Assembly (NCBI RefSeq): GCF_014648515.1
Contig: NZ_BMRG01000006.1
Location: forward strand, 250,435 to 303,673
DNA: 53,239 bases
Reading direction: 5' to 3'
Source of the DNA: Saccharothrix coeruleofusca
GTDB lineage: Bacteria > Actinomycetota > Actinomycetes > Mycobacteriales > Pseudonocardiaceae
The position numbers were made by a program, and so were the translations under genes. Position 1 is the stretch's first letter; every line of letters starts with the position of its first letter. A model generated the notes under the pieces. The model worked only from the letters and a program-made list of their open reading frames with translations, had not been told where the DNA came from and searched no databases. This document shows positions 42,165 through 52,403 of this stretch, one piece after another.

Positions 42165-43172
42165 ATGCTGAAGGTCGGTTTGGTGGTCACCGCGGTGGTG
42201 GCCGTGGTCGCGGTCGCCGTCACCAACGGCGTGTCCACGGTGATCAGCGGCACCACGCCCACCGAGGGCGGGGGCGCGTTCGGCATCCGCAACGTCGGCT
42301 GCAACGCGGCCATCGGCCCGTGGGAGGGCGGTGGCGCGGAGAAGGGCAGGCACGACGCGAGCAGGCTGAACGAGGAGCAGCGCGGCACCGTCGCCAAGAT
42401 CATCTCCATCGGGCAGGAGCGCAAGCTGCCGCCGCTGGCCTGGCAGATCGCCATCCAGGCGGGCATGACCGAGTCCGGGCTGCGCAGCCTGGACTACGGC
42501 GACCGCGACTCGCTGGGCATCTTCCAGATGCGGCCGTCGATGGGCTGGGGCACGCCCGAGCAGGTCATGGACCCGATCTACGCCATCAACAAGTTCTACG
42601 ACGTGCTGGAGGCCGTGCCGAACTGGCAGGAGCGCAGGCCAGGCGACTCGGCGCAGGCCGTGGAGCGCTCGGCGTTCCCGGACCGGTACCACAACTGGGA
42701 GGCCATGGCGGCCTTCCTGATCGGCGAGCTGGGCGACGTGGTCGACCCGGCGGGCTGCGGCCAGGCGGCGGGGCAGTTCCTGCTGGCGTCCTCGGTGGCG
42801 GCCGGGGCGATCGAGTTCACCAAGCAGCAGCTCGGCGAGCCGTACCAGTGGGGCGGCAACGGGCCCGACCAGTGGGACTGCTCGGGCATCCTGGTCAAGG
42901 CGTTCGCCAGCGTGGGCGTGAAGATCCCGCGCGTGGCCAACGACCAGTACATGTCCGGCGGGGCGCACCTGCCGGTGCGCGAGGCCAAGGCGGGCGACCT
43001 GATCTTCTGGGCCACCAACCCGGCCAACCCGGTGAGCGTGCACCACGTGGCCATGTACCTGGGCAACGACGAGTACATCCACGCCCCCCAGACCGGTGAC
43101 GTGGTGAAGATCAGCAAGATCAACTGGGACTACCACGAGCTGATGCCGCTGGCCGTCCGGCCGGGCGTGTAA
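42165..43172 (+). CDS. Two-domain wall hydrolase: lysozyme-like plus NlpC/P60 (VirB1/CwlT-like)
   Basis: A 335-residue exported protein. After an N-terminal anchor (VGLVVTAVVAVVAVAVTNG) comes a lysozyme-like domain (about 65-190) with a catalytic Glu candidate in GMTESGLRSL and GIFQMRPSMGWGTPEQ. An NlpC/P60 endopeptidase domain (about 210-335) follows, with Cys in WDCSGILVKAF, His in VHHVAMYLG and the third residue in IHAPQTGD. The pairing of a glycan-cutting with a peptide-cutting domain is that of CwlT and similar conjugation hydrolases, which open the thick wall for the channel. It starts 2 bp after the preceding stop. Confidence 0.88.
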   Translation: MLKVGLVVTAVVAVVAVAVTNGVSTVISGTTPTEGGGAFGIRNVGCNAAIGPWEGGGAEKGRHDASRLNEEQRGTVAKIISIGQERKLPPLAWQIAIQAGMTESGLRSLDYGDRDSLGIFQMRPSMGWGTPEQVMDPIYAINKFYDVLEAVPNWQERRPGDSAQAVERSAFPDRYHNWEAMAAFLIGELGDVVDPAGCGQAAGQFLLASSVAAGAIEFTKQQLGEPYQWGGNGPDQWDCSGILVKAFASVGVKIPRVANDQYMSGGAHLPVREAKAGDLIFWATNPANPVSVHHVAMYLGNDEYIHAPQTGDVVKISKINWDYHELMPLAVRPGV

Positions 43173-43192
43173 GTCGTGCGAGGGAGGCACTG

Positions 43193-43795
43193 ATGTTCAC
43201 CCCCGACCCCATCCAGCGCCCCGCGGGACCGCCCGCCTCCACCACGCCGACCAGGGACTACCTCAGCTCCCAGCCGCCGGGGGTGGACCAGCACTACGCG
43301 GTGCTGCCCCGGTCGCTGGTGGAGGCCATGCCGCTGCCGTGGCAGCAGCAGATGGCGCACCTGCTGGCCGAGTTCCACCGGTCCTACGCGCACCTGAGGT
43401 GGCCGGTGTACCGGGTGGTGCCCTCCCGCCGGGAGCGGCTGGTGGACCTGGACGAGGACCAGCTGGCCGAGGTCGGCGCGATCGCGGAGATCGACTCGGA
43501 CGGCGAGCTGGTCTACCGCGACCGCTACGGCAAGCGCATCGAGGACCCGGAGAACCGCGTGGTGCTGGTGTCCTGCCTGGACCCGATCCCGGCCGAGTTC
43601 GCCAACGCCACCCAGAACACCCCGCCGCGCGGCTTCCCGCCGCAGGGGCACCCCCAGCCCGGCCCGCACCCAGGCTCCCACCCCGGTCCCCACCCAGGCC
43701 CGTACCAGGGCCCGCCCTCGGGCCCGCTGCCCGTGCCGCCCCAGGCCCCGCCCCAGGTCCCGGCCCAGGCCCCGCGCAAGAAGTGGAAGTGGTGA
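43193..43795 (+). CDS. Hypothetical protein with Pro/His/Gly-rich tail, last T4SS gene
   Basis: A 200-residue soluble protein with no signal sequence. The first 135 residues form a mixed fold (RSLVEAMPLPWQQQMAHLLAEF, YRVVPSRRERLVDLDEDQ, VLVSCLDPIPAEF); the rest is PGPHPGS-type proline-rich sequence ending in KKWKW. GGGAGG precedes the ATG at 7 nt. The final gene of the T4SS-like operon, 20 bp after the hydrolase. It may be an adaptor, but nothing proves that. The family-1 hairpin begins 4 bp past its stop. Confidence 0.75.
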   Translation: MFTPDPIQRPAGPPASTTPTRDYLSSQPPGVDQHYAVLPRSLVEAMPLPWQQQMAHLLAEFHRSYAHLRWPVYRVVPSRRERLVDLDEDQLAEVGAIAEIDSDGELVYRDRYGKRIEDPENRVVLVSCLDPIPAEFANATQNTPPRGFPPQGHPQPGPHPGSHPGPHPGPYQGPPSGPLPVPPQAPPQVPAQAPRKKWKW

Positions 43796-43798
43796 CCG

Positions 43799-43846
43799 GC
43801 GTCTGCAAGTACTACCCGACCCCCGTCGGGTAGTACTTGCAGACGC
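43799..43846. repeat. Family-1 compact hairpin, site d
   Basis: A perfect 22-bp inverted repeat (arms 43799-43820 and 43825-43846, loop CCCC) built from one forward and one reverse outer unit (43807-43818, 43827-43838) without the inner pair. It is placed as a terminator of the T4SS operon. No T-run follows. Confidence 0.92.
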
Positions 43847-43889
43847 TCCTGGCATGACAGCGGACACGCGGCGTGCCAACCTTGACGGC

Positions 43890-44075
43890 ATGGTCGACCC
43901 GGACGCCTGGTACTACTGCCTGACCCACCGCGAGCCCGAGCACGGCCTCGGCTGCCGGGCGATGGACCGGATGGGCCCCTACCCCGACCGGGCCACCGCC
44001 GCGCGGGCGCTGGAGATCGCCCGCGAGCGCACGAAGGCCGCCGACGAGGCCGACGAGGAGTGGAACGCGCGTTAA
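43890..44075 (+). CDS. Small conserved actinobacterial protein (SPOR-like annotation)
   Basis: A 61-residue protein with WYYCLTHREPEHGLGCRAMDRMGPYPDRATAARALEIA, the pattern of a small family common in actinobacteria and often labelled SPOR-domain-like. Two cysteines could bind metal. ATG at 43890 is chosen since family members start a few residues before WYYC; ATG 43854 would add 12 residues and lies just past the hairpin. Cytoplasmic, function unknown. Its stop is 9 bp before the RNB start. Confidence 0.75.
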   Translation: MVDPDAWYYCLTHREPEHGLGCRAMDRMGPYPDRATAARALEIARERTKAADEADEEWNAR

Positions 44076-44078
44076 GGT
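44073..44078 (+). promoter_or_regulatory. Putative -10 element of the RNB gene, leaderless
   Basis: TAAGGT, made from the stop codon of the upstream gene, ends 6 nt before the GTG. Confidence 0.4.
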
Positions 44079-44084
44079 GCACGC

Positions 44085-45500
44085 GTGGCCTCCGTGGTGA
44101 TCCGCACCGGCCGCGCCGACCTGGACTTCACCGGCATCCGGCGCGAGTTCGCGCTGCCCGAGGAGTTCCCGGCCGACGCGCTGGCCGAAGCGCGGCGCGC
44201 GGTCTCCGCCGGGTTCGACGGCGCGGACCGCGAGGACGCGACCGACCTCCCGCTGGTGACCATCGACCCGCCCGGCGCCAAGGACCTCGACCAGGCGCTG
44301 CTGGTCCAGCGCGCCGGACGCGGTTTCCGGGTGCACTACGCCATCGCCGACCTGGGCGCGTTCGTGCCGCCGGACGGCGCGCTGGACGCCGAGGTGCGCA
44401 GGCGTGGCCAGACGCTGTACCTGCCCGACGGCAACGTGCCGCTGCACCCGACCGAGCTGTCAGAGGGCGCGGCGAGCCTGCTGCCGGGGCAGATCCGGCC
44501 CGCGGTGCTGTGGACCTTCGAGTGCGACGCGGACGGCGAGCCGGTCGACGTGCGGGTGCGACGGGCGGTGGTCCGCTCCACCGCGCAGTTCGAGTACGAG
44601 GGCGTGCAGGCGGCGTTCGACGGGGGCGCCGCGCACCCGTCGGTGGCGGCGCTGCCGGAGTTCGGCGCGCTGCGCCGCGAGCGCGCGGTCGACCGGGGCG
44701 CGGTCGAGCTGCAGCTGCCCGAGCAGGAGATCGTGCCCAACGGCGACGGCGACTGGAAGCTGGCCGTGCGCCCCAGGGCCGCGGTGGACTCCTGGAACGC
44801 CGAGATCTCGCTGCTGACCGGCATGTCCGCGGCGAAGATCATGCTGGAGGCGCGGGTCGGCGTGCTGCGCACGCTGCCGGACGCGGACGGGGAGGCGGTG
44901 TCCGCGCTGCGCCGCTCCGCGCACGCGCTGGGCGTGCCCTGGCCCGCCGAGGTGACGCCGTCGCGGCTGCTGGCCGGGCTGGACCCGAGCAGGCCCGAGT
45001 CGCTGGCGCTGTTCGTCGACGCCACCAAGCTGCTGCGCGGCGCGGGCTACACCGCGTTCGACGGCGAGATCCCGGCGGTCACCACGCACGCAGGCGTCGC
45101 CGCCCCCTACACCCACGTCACCGCGCCGCTGCGGCGGCTGGTGGACCGGTTCGCCGCCGAGGTGTGCCTGGCGGTGACGGCGGGCCGCGAGGTGCCGGAC
45201 TGGCTGCGCGCCGCGCTGCCGCGGCTGCCGGGGCTGATGGGCGGGTCGGACGCGCTGGCGGCCAAGGTGGAGCGGGCGTGCCTGGACCAGGTGGAGGCGT
45301 GGGTGCTGGCCGACCGGGTGGGCCACCGGTTCGAGGCGGTGGTGCTGCGCGCCGACGCGAACGGCGCGGACGTGTTCACCCCGCAGCCACCGGTGATGGG
45401 CCGCTGCACCGGCGAGAACCTGCCCGAGGGCGAGCGGATCGCGGTTCGCCTGGTGGAGGCCGACCCCGAGCGCCGGAAGGTCGTCTTCGAGCGCGTGTGA
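44085..45500 (+). CDS. RNB-domain (RNase II/R family) ribonuclease
   Basis: A 471-residue protein with an RNB exonuclease domain: IDPPGAKDLDQAL (active-site region), HYAIADLGAFV, RRGQTLYLPDGNVPLHPTELSEGAASLLPG and PYTHVTAPLRRLVDRFA, all family landmarks. It begins almost directly with the RNB region, without the two N-terminal cold-shock domains, and has only a short OB-like end. In the active site the fourth Asp of the DxDD cluster is Gln (DLDQ), while three acidic residues remain. It would degrade RNA 3' to 5' in the cytoplasm if active. The GTG follows a -10-like box with no RBS. Confidence 0.9.
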   Translation: MASVVIRTGRADLDFTGIRREFALPEEFPADALAEARRAVSAGFDGADREDATDLPLVTIDPPGAKDLDQALLVQRAGRGFRVHYAIADLGAFVPPDGALDAEVRRRGQTLYLPDGNVPLHPTELSEGAASLLPGQIRPAVLWTFECDADGEPVDVRVRRAVVRSTAQFEYEGVQAAFDGGAAHPSVAALPEFGALRRERAVDRGAVELQLPEQEIVPNGDGDWKLAVRPRAAVDSWNAEISLLTGMSAAKIMLEARVGVLRTLPDADGEAVSALRRSAHALGVPWPAEVTPSRLLAGLDPSRPESLALFVDATKLLRGAGYTAFDGEIPAVTTHAGVAAPYTHVTAPLRRLVDRFAAEVCLAVTAGREVPDWLRAALPRLPGLMGGSDALAAKVERACLDQVEAWVLADRVGHRFEAVVLRADANGADVFTPQPPVMGRCTGENLPEGERIAVRLVEADPERRKVVFERV

Positions 45501-45512
45501 TGTGATGGCCCG

Positions 45513-46184
45513 GTGACGGAGATCGGGGAACTCACCATCGGCGTCCTGGGCGGAACCGGGGCGCAGGGCAGGGGCCTGGCGCTGCGCTGGGCGAAGGCCG
45601 GGCTGACCGTGGTCATCGGCTCGCGCGGGGCCGAGCGCGCGGAGGCCGCCGCCGCGGAGGTCCGCGACGCGGCGGGCGTGGACCACGTCAGCGGCGCGGA
45701 CAACGCCGCCTGCGCCGAGCGGGCCGACGTGGTGCTGGTGGCGGTGCCCTGGGAGGGCCACGCCGAGCTGCTGCGGTCGCTGCGGGAGCCGCTGGCGGGC
45801 AAGGTCGTGATCGACTGCGTCAACCCGCTGGGCTTCGACAAGCAGGGGCCGTTCGCGCTGCCGGTGGAGGAGGGCAGCGCCGCCCAGCAGGCCGCCGCGC
45901 TGCTGCCGGACTCGCGCGTGGTCGCGGCGTTCCACCACGTCTCCGCGGTCAAGCTGGCCGACCTGTCGGTCACCGAGCTGGACTCCGACGTGCTGGTGCT
46001 GGGCGACGACCGCGAGGCCACCGACCTGGTGCGGGCGCTGGCCGACACCGTGCCCGGCTTCCGCGGCGTCTACGGCGGCAGGCTGCGCAACGCCCACCAG
46101 GTGGAGGCGTTCACCGCCAACCTGATCGCCATCAACCGCCGCTACAAGGCCCACGCGGGCCTGCGGATCACCGACCTGCCCTGA
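45513..46184 (+). CDS. npdG: F420:NADPH oxidoreductase (Fno/NpdG)
   Basis: A 223-residue enzyme moving hydride between coenzyme F420 and NADP. The N-terminal dinucleotide loop GVLGGTGAQGRGLALRWA and the VVIGSRGAERAE segment (Ser/Arg binding the 2'-phosphate of NADPH) are diagnostic, followed by VPWEGHAEL, DCVNPLGF and AFHHVSAVKLAD, the F420-binding region of the family. The GTG start is 12 bp after the RNB stop. F420 use is typical of actinomycetes. Confidence 0.92.
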   Translation: MTEIGELTIGVLGGTGAQGRGLALRWAKAGLTVVIGSRGAERAEAAAAEVRDAAGVDHVSGADNAACAERADVVLVAVPWEGHAELLRSLREPLAGKVVIDCVNPLGFDKQGPFALPVEEGSAAQQAAALLPDSRVVAAFHHVSAVKLADLSVTELDSDVLVLGDDREATDLVRALADTVPGFRGVYGGRLRNAHQVEAFTANLIAINRRYKAHAGLRITDLP

Positions 46185-46188
46185 CCCC

Positions 46189-48759
<2,571 letters not shown>

Positions 48760-48868
48760 CGCCGACCGTCCTCCCTCGAAGCCCGCGCCGTCGCGGGTCT
48801 CCGGGTCTCGTTGCACGGTTACCCGACCAGCGTGACACCGGCGGGCCGCGATGTGCACCCGGTGCGAG

Positions 48869-48874
48869 TAGCCT
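48869..48874 (+). promoter_or_regulatory. Putative -10 element of the VOC gene, leaderless
   Basis: TAGCCT ends 8 nt before the GTG at 48883; no RBS. Confidence 0.4.
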
Positions 48875-48882
48875 CACACGCC

Positions 48883-49245
48883 GTGGCTTGCCGCATCACG
48901 GAACTCGTCCTGGACTGCACCGATCCCGAAGCGCTCGCCGGTTTCTGGTGCGAAGTGCTGGGCTGGCGGGTGCTCGGCCGCGACGACGACGGCTCGGTGG
49001 AGATAGGTCTGCCCGACCAGCACCCGACGCTGCTGTTCCAGCCCGTCGACGAGCCGAAGGTGCGGAAGCTGCGGCTGCACGTCGACGTCAGCCCCACCGA
49101 CCGCGACCAGGCCGCCGAGCTGGAGCGCCTGGAGGCGCTGGGCGCCCGCCGGGTCGACATCGGCCAGGGCGAGGTGAGCTGGCACGTGCTGGCCGACCCG
49201 GAGGGCAACGAGTTCTGCCTGCTCAGCCGCCGCGTGGCGGGCTGA
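48883..49245 (+). CDS. VOC family (glyoxalase-like) protein
   Basis: A 120-residue protein of one vicinal-oxygen-chelate module pair: VACRITELVLDCTDPEALAGFWCEVLG at the start, KLRLHVDVSP in the middle (metal-site His) and WHVLADPEGNEFCLL at the end (Glu). It is the short actinobacterial glyoxalase-like type usually acting as dimer. The substrate is unknown. GTG at 48883 is the only start giving the intact first strand. Divergent from panB. Confidence 0.88.
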   Translation: MACRITELVLDCTDPEALAGFWCEVLGWRVLGRDDDGSVEIGLPDQHPTLLFQPVDEPKVRKLRLHVDVSPTDRDQAAELERLEALGARRVDIGQGEVSWHVLADPEGNEFCLLSRRVAG

Positions 49246-49250
49246 GCTCA

Positions 49251-49320
49251 GCCGGTCGGACCTGGCCGGTCGGACCTGGCCGGTCGGACCCGGCCGGTCA
49301 GAACTGGCTGGTCGGCTGGA
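49251..49320. repeat. 14-bp tandem repeat, about five units
   Basis: Units of GCCGGTCGGACCTG: two exact (49251, 49265), one with CCG end (49279), one changed (GCCGGTCAGAACTG, 49293) and one degenerate (49307). The last two lie in the 3' end of the SDR gene, whose TGA is at 49298-49300. Confidence 0.8.
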
Positions 49321-50044
49321 TGACGACCTGCGGCAGGTTGACGTTGCGCGGCAGGCTGGTGATGTACCCGATGGCGTCGGCCACCTCCTCGGCGGACAGC
49401 GGCTGGACCCCGGCGAACACCGCGGGCAGCTGCGCCACGAGTTCCGGGTTGTCGATGTGCTGGGACAGCTCGGTGTCGACCACACCGGGCTCGACGTTGG
49501 TCACCCGCACGCCCAGCGGCCCCAGTTCGGTGCGCAGGTTGGCGGACAGGTGGGTCACGGCGGCCTTCGTGGCCGAGTAGACGGCGAAGGTCGGGAGGGT
49601 CAGGTGGGCGCCGATGGAGGAGACGTTCACCAGGTCGGCCGGGCCTTCCTGGGCGGCTTCGACGAGGTCGGGCCGGAAGGTGTCGGTCACCCGCAGCAGG
49701 CCCGCGAGGTTCGTGTCCAGCATCCGCGCCCACTCGTCGGTGCGGCTGTCGGTGAAGGGGTTGACGAGCATGACGCCCGCCGCGTTCACCACCATGTCCA
49801 CCCGCCCGAAGGCGTCGCGGATCGGCGCGGTGTCGAAGTCGCGGGTCACGTCGGCGGCGAAGGGGAGCGCCTGCCCGCCCTCGGCGGTGATCCCGGCGGC
49901 CAGCTCGGCGAGCCGGTCGGCGCGGCGGGCCAGCAGGACCACCTTCGCGCCGGAGCGGGCCAGCGCGACGGCGGTGGCCGCGCCGATGCCGCTGGCGGCT
50001 CCGGTGACGACGGCGGTGCGGTTGCTGAGGTCGTGAGTGGTCAT
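49298..50044 (-). CDS. Short-chain dehydrogenase/reductase
   Basis: A 248-residue classical SDR. NAD(P) loop VTGAASGIGAATAVALA, NNAG-equivalent VVNAAGVM, catalytic Ser in NVSSIGAHL, and YxxxK in VYSATKAAV. A hydrophobic-basic ARRADRL after strand 2 suggests NADPH. Substrate unknown. ATG 50044; the gene diverges from an HTH regulator and the 102-bp gap holds an 11-bp direct repeat, as is usual for a regulator-target pair. The C-terminus (IQPTSQF) is coded by degenerated tandem repeat units. Confidence 0.92.
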   Translation of the reverse strand: MTTHDLSNRTAVVTGAASGIGAATAVALARSGAKVVLLARRADRLAELAAGITAEGGQALPFAADVTRDFDTAPIRDAFGRVDMVVNAAGVMLVNPFTDSRTDEWARMLDTNLAGLLRVTDTFRPDLVEAAQEGPADLVNVSSIGAHLTLPTFAVYSATKAAVTHLSANLRTELGPLGVRVTNVEPGVVDTELSQHIDNPELVAQLPAVFAGVQPLSAEEVADAIGYITSLPRNVNLPQVVIQPTSQF

Positions 50045-50094
50045 GGCCCAACCTTGGGGCGGGTGGCGCGGAGGTCCGTTGGCTCCGCTTTTCC

Positions 50095-50120
50095 CTAGGT
50101 CCGGCAGGGCTAGGTTCGGC
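50095..50120. promoter_or_regulatory. Direct-repeat operator candidate between SDR and HTH genes
   Basis: CTAGGTCCGGC (50095-50105) and CTAGGTTCGGC (50110-50120) have a 15-bp period and one mismatch. They lie between the divergent genes, 15 bp before the regulator's -10-like box. Confidence 0.55.
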
Positions 50121-50134
50121 GCTCGCGACCGGGC

Positions 50135-50140
50135 CATACT
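50135..50140 (+). promoter_or_regulatory. Putative -10 element of the HTH gene, leaderless
   Basis: CATACT ends 6 nt before the GTG at 50147. Confidence 0.4.
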
Positions 50141-50146
50141 GGCTGC

Positions 50147-51007
50147 GTGAGCCACGAACTGGGGGAATTCCTGCGCTCCCGCCGAGCTCGCATCAGCCCG
50201 GAGGACGTGGGCCTGCCCGGCGGCGGCAGGCGGCGCGTGCCGGGGCTGCGGCGGGAGGAGCTGGCCCTGCTGGCGGGCGTGAGCGTCGACTACTACATGC
50301 GCTTGGAGCAGGGGCGCACGCCCGCCGTGTCGGACGCGGTCCTCGACGCCGTGGCGCGCGTGCTGCGCCTGGACGGGACCGAGCGGCTGCACCTGCGCAA
50401 CCTGGTTCGCCCCGCGCCCCGCAAGCGCCCGGCCCCGCAGCGCCTGCGGCCGGGGATGCGGCGGATGCTGGAGATGATGGGCGACATGCCCGTGTTCGTC
50501 ATGGGGCGCCGCACGGACGTGCTGGCGTGGAACAGGTTGGCGGGCGCCCTCTACAGCTTCGAGGAGTTGCCCCGGTCCATGCACAACGCGGTCTGCTACA
50601 CGTTCCTGAACCCCGCGGCGCGCACCTTCTACCGCGACTGGCACCGGATCGCCGCGGAGACCGTCGCGTTCCTGCGGTTGGACGCCGGGCGGCACCCCGA
50701 GGACGAGCGCCTGACCGCGCTGGTGGAGGAGCTGTCGGTGAAGGACGAGGTGTTCCGGAAGCTGTGGGCGCAGCACTCGGTGCTGGAGAAGACCCACGGG
50801 GTCAAGCGGATGCGGCACCCGGTCGTCGGGGACCTGGACCTGAACTACGAGACGCTGGTGCTCGCGGACGACCCGGACATCACGATCAACACCTACGCCG
50901 CCCCGGTGGGCTCGCCGAGCGAGGAGCGCCTGCGCCTGCTGGCGAGCTGGGCCGCCTCCATCCCCGCACCTGCAAGTACTACCCGAGGGCTCCCACCGAG
51001 CGCATAA
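50147..51007 (+). CDS. HTH regulator with MmyB-like ligand-binding domain
   Basis: A 286-residue protein. An XRE helix-turn-helix (VPGLRREELALLAGVSVDYYMRLEQGR, with PAVSDAVLDAVARVLRL after) is joined to a PAS-like MmyB domain (VMGRRTDVLAWNRLAGALY, FLNPAARTFYRDWHRIAAETVAFLR). In actinomycetes such proteins commonly regulate an adjacent divergent SDR, and that arrangement is here. The C-terminal end PAPASTTRGLPPSA is translated from family-1 site e, and the stop TAA belongs to its second unit, so the last 10-12 residues are repeat-derived. Confidence 0.92.
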   Translation: MSHELGEFLRSRRARISPEDVGLPGGGRRRVPGLRREELALLAGVSVDYYMRLEQGRTPAVSDAVLDAVARVLRLDGTERLHLRNLVRPAPRKRPAPQRLRPGMRRMLEMMGDMPVFVMGRRTDVLAWNRLAGALYSFEELPRSMHNAVCYTFLNPAARTFYRDWHRIAAETVAFLRLDAGRHPEDERLTALVEELSVKDEVFRKLWAQHSVLEKTHGVKRMRHPVVGDLDLNYETLVLADDPDITINTYAAPVGSPSEERLRLLASWAASIPAPASTTRGLPPSA

Positions 51008-51087
51008 CTACTACCCGCCCGGGGTGACGCCGTGGGCGGGTAGTAGTTACCGGCCCCCAGGACCACGCCGGGTAGTACTTGCCGGCG
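50968..51087. repeat. Family-1 phased quartet, site e
   Basis: Four exact units at 50974-50985, 51006-51017 (forward), 51037-51048 and 51069-51080 (reverse), start-to-start 32, 31, 32 bp. It overlaps the 3' end of the HTH gene and lies before the histidine kinase gene. Confidence 0.92.
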
Positions 51088-51176
51088 CGTCATCCTGGGG
51101 GCGTAGGCGTCCGGTGTACGCGGATGATCATCTCGGGGGATGCCGCGCGGGCGCGGCGGTCGACCAGAATGAGCCG

Positions 51177-52403
51177 GTGGAACGACTGCGGCACTGGGCC
51201 GGGCTGCTGCTGGGCCCACCGGGGCCGATACCGCGGCCGACCTGGCGCGGCTACGCCTTCGACGCGGCGCTGGCGCTGGTCGTGTGCGTCGGCACGGTCG
51301 ACTACGCCCTCGACCGCGCCGACGACCTCGTCCCCTCGGTCGTCGGCGGCCTGCCGGTCATGGCCACGCCCACCCCGGAAGTGGTGGCGTTCGGCGTCTT
51401 CCTGGCCGTCGCGGCCTCGGTGCCGCTGGCGCTGCGCCGCCGCTACCCGCTGGCGGTGCTGTGGGTCGTGCTGGCCGCGACCCTGCTGACGCCCCCGGAG
51501 GGGGCCAGGCTCACCTTCTACGCCTGCGTCATCGCCGCCTACAGCGCCGCCGCCTACAGCCCGCACCGGGGATGGGCGCTGGCCAGCGTGGTGGGCGCGG
51601 TCGCCGCGGTCGGCCTGGCCGGGAACACGACGCTGCCGACCGTGCCGACCAAGTACGTGACGATGCTGGTCCTGGTGCCGATCGTGGTAGCCGCCAACGG
51701 CCTGCGCACGTGGAAGCTGCGCACGGACGAGAGCCTGCGGCAGCTCACGGCGCTGGAGCGCGAGCAGGCCGAGGCGGTGCGCCGCGCGGCCGAGCGCGAG
51801 CGCGCCCGCATCGCCCGCGAGCTGCACGACGTGGTGACGCACAACGTCAGCGTGATGGTCATCCAGGCCGGGGCCGCCCGCAAGGTCATGGACACCGCCC
51901 CCGAGCAGGCCCGCGAGGCGCTGCTGGCGGTCGAGGCGGGCGGCCGGGCGGCGATGGCCGAGCTGCGGCACGTCATGGGCCTGCTCGCGCCGGACACCGC
52001 CGCGGAGCTGGCCCCGCAGCCGGACCTGGACCAGCTCGACGCCCTGGTCGGCCGGGTGCGCGACACCGGGGTGCCGGTCGAGCTGACCGTGCGCGGCAGG
52101 CGGCGCCCGGTGCCCTCCGGGGTCGGGCTGGCCGCCTACCGGGTGGTGCAGGAGGCGCTGACCAACGCGGTGAAGCACGCGGCAGGCGCGAGCACCGAGG
52201 TGACCGTCGACTACGGCGCGGACCGGCTGCGCGTGGAGGTCACCGACACCGGTGGCGAGCCGGACGGGTCCACCTCCGGCAACGGGCTCGGTCTGCTCGG
52301 CCTGCGCGAGCGCCTGGCCGTCTACGGTGGGACCCTGCGCGCCGGGCCGCGCCCCGCCGGGGGTTACCGCGTCACGGCGCTGATCCCCCTGGAGGCCCCG
52401 TGA
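51177..52403 (+). CDS. Two-component sensor histidine kinase (NarL-partner, HisKA_3)
   Basis: A 408-residue kinase with four to five membrane helices in the first 180 residues (FDAALALVVCVGTVDYAL, VVAFGVFLAVAASVPLAL, YPLAVLWVVLAATLLT, ALASVVGAVAAVGLAG, TMLVLVPIVVAANGL), no large external domain, a HisKA_3 dimerisation helix with RIARELHDVVTHNVSVMVIQAG and an ATPase domain with EALTNAVKHA and GNGLGLLGLRERL. GTG 51177 is chosen; upstream codons are repeat sequence. The stop overlaps the response regulator start. Confidence 0.92.
   Translation: MERLRHWAGLLLGPPGPIPRPTWRGYAFDAALALVVCVGTVDYALDRADDLVPSVVGGLPVMATPTPEVVAFGVFLAVAASVPLALRRRYPLAVLWVVLAATLLTPPEGARLTFYACVIAAYSAAAYSPHRGWALASVVGAVAAVGLAGNTTLPTVPTKYVTMLVLVPIVVAANGLRTWKLRTDESLRQLTALEREQAEAVRRAAERERARIARELHDVVTHNVSVMVIQAGAARKVMDTAPEQAREALLAVEAGGRAAMAELRHVMGLLAPDTAAELAPQPDLDQLDALVGRVRDTGVPVELTVRGRRRPVPSGVGLAAYRVVQEALTNAVKHAAGASTEVTVDYGADRLRVEVTDTGGEPDGSTSGNGLGLLGLRERLAVYGGTLRAGPRPAGGYRVTALIPLEAP

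Noticed and set aside
43799-43846. Site d as a standard rho-independent terminator
   Set aside because: Stem is ideal but no T-run follows and the same sequence recurs elsewhere; listed as repeat with possible terminator role.
49251-49320. Tandem 14-bp units as a regulatory iteron/origin
   Set aside because: Located at convergent gene ends with no replication gene or AT-rich segment.
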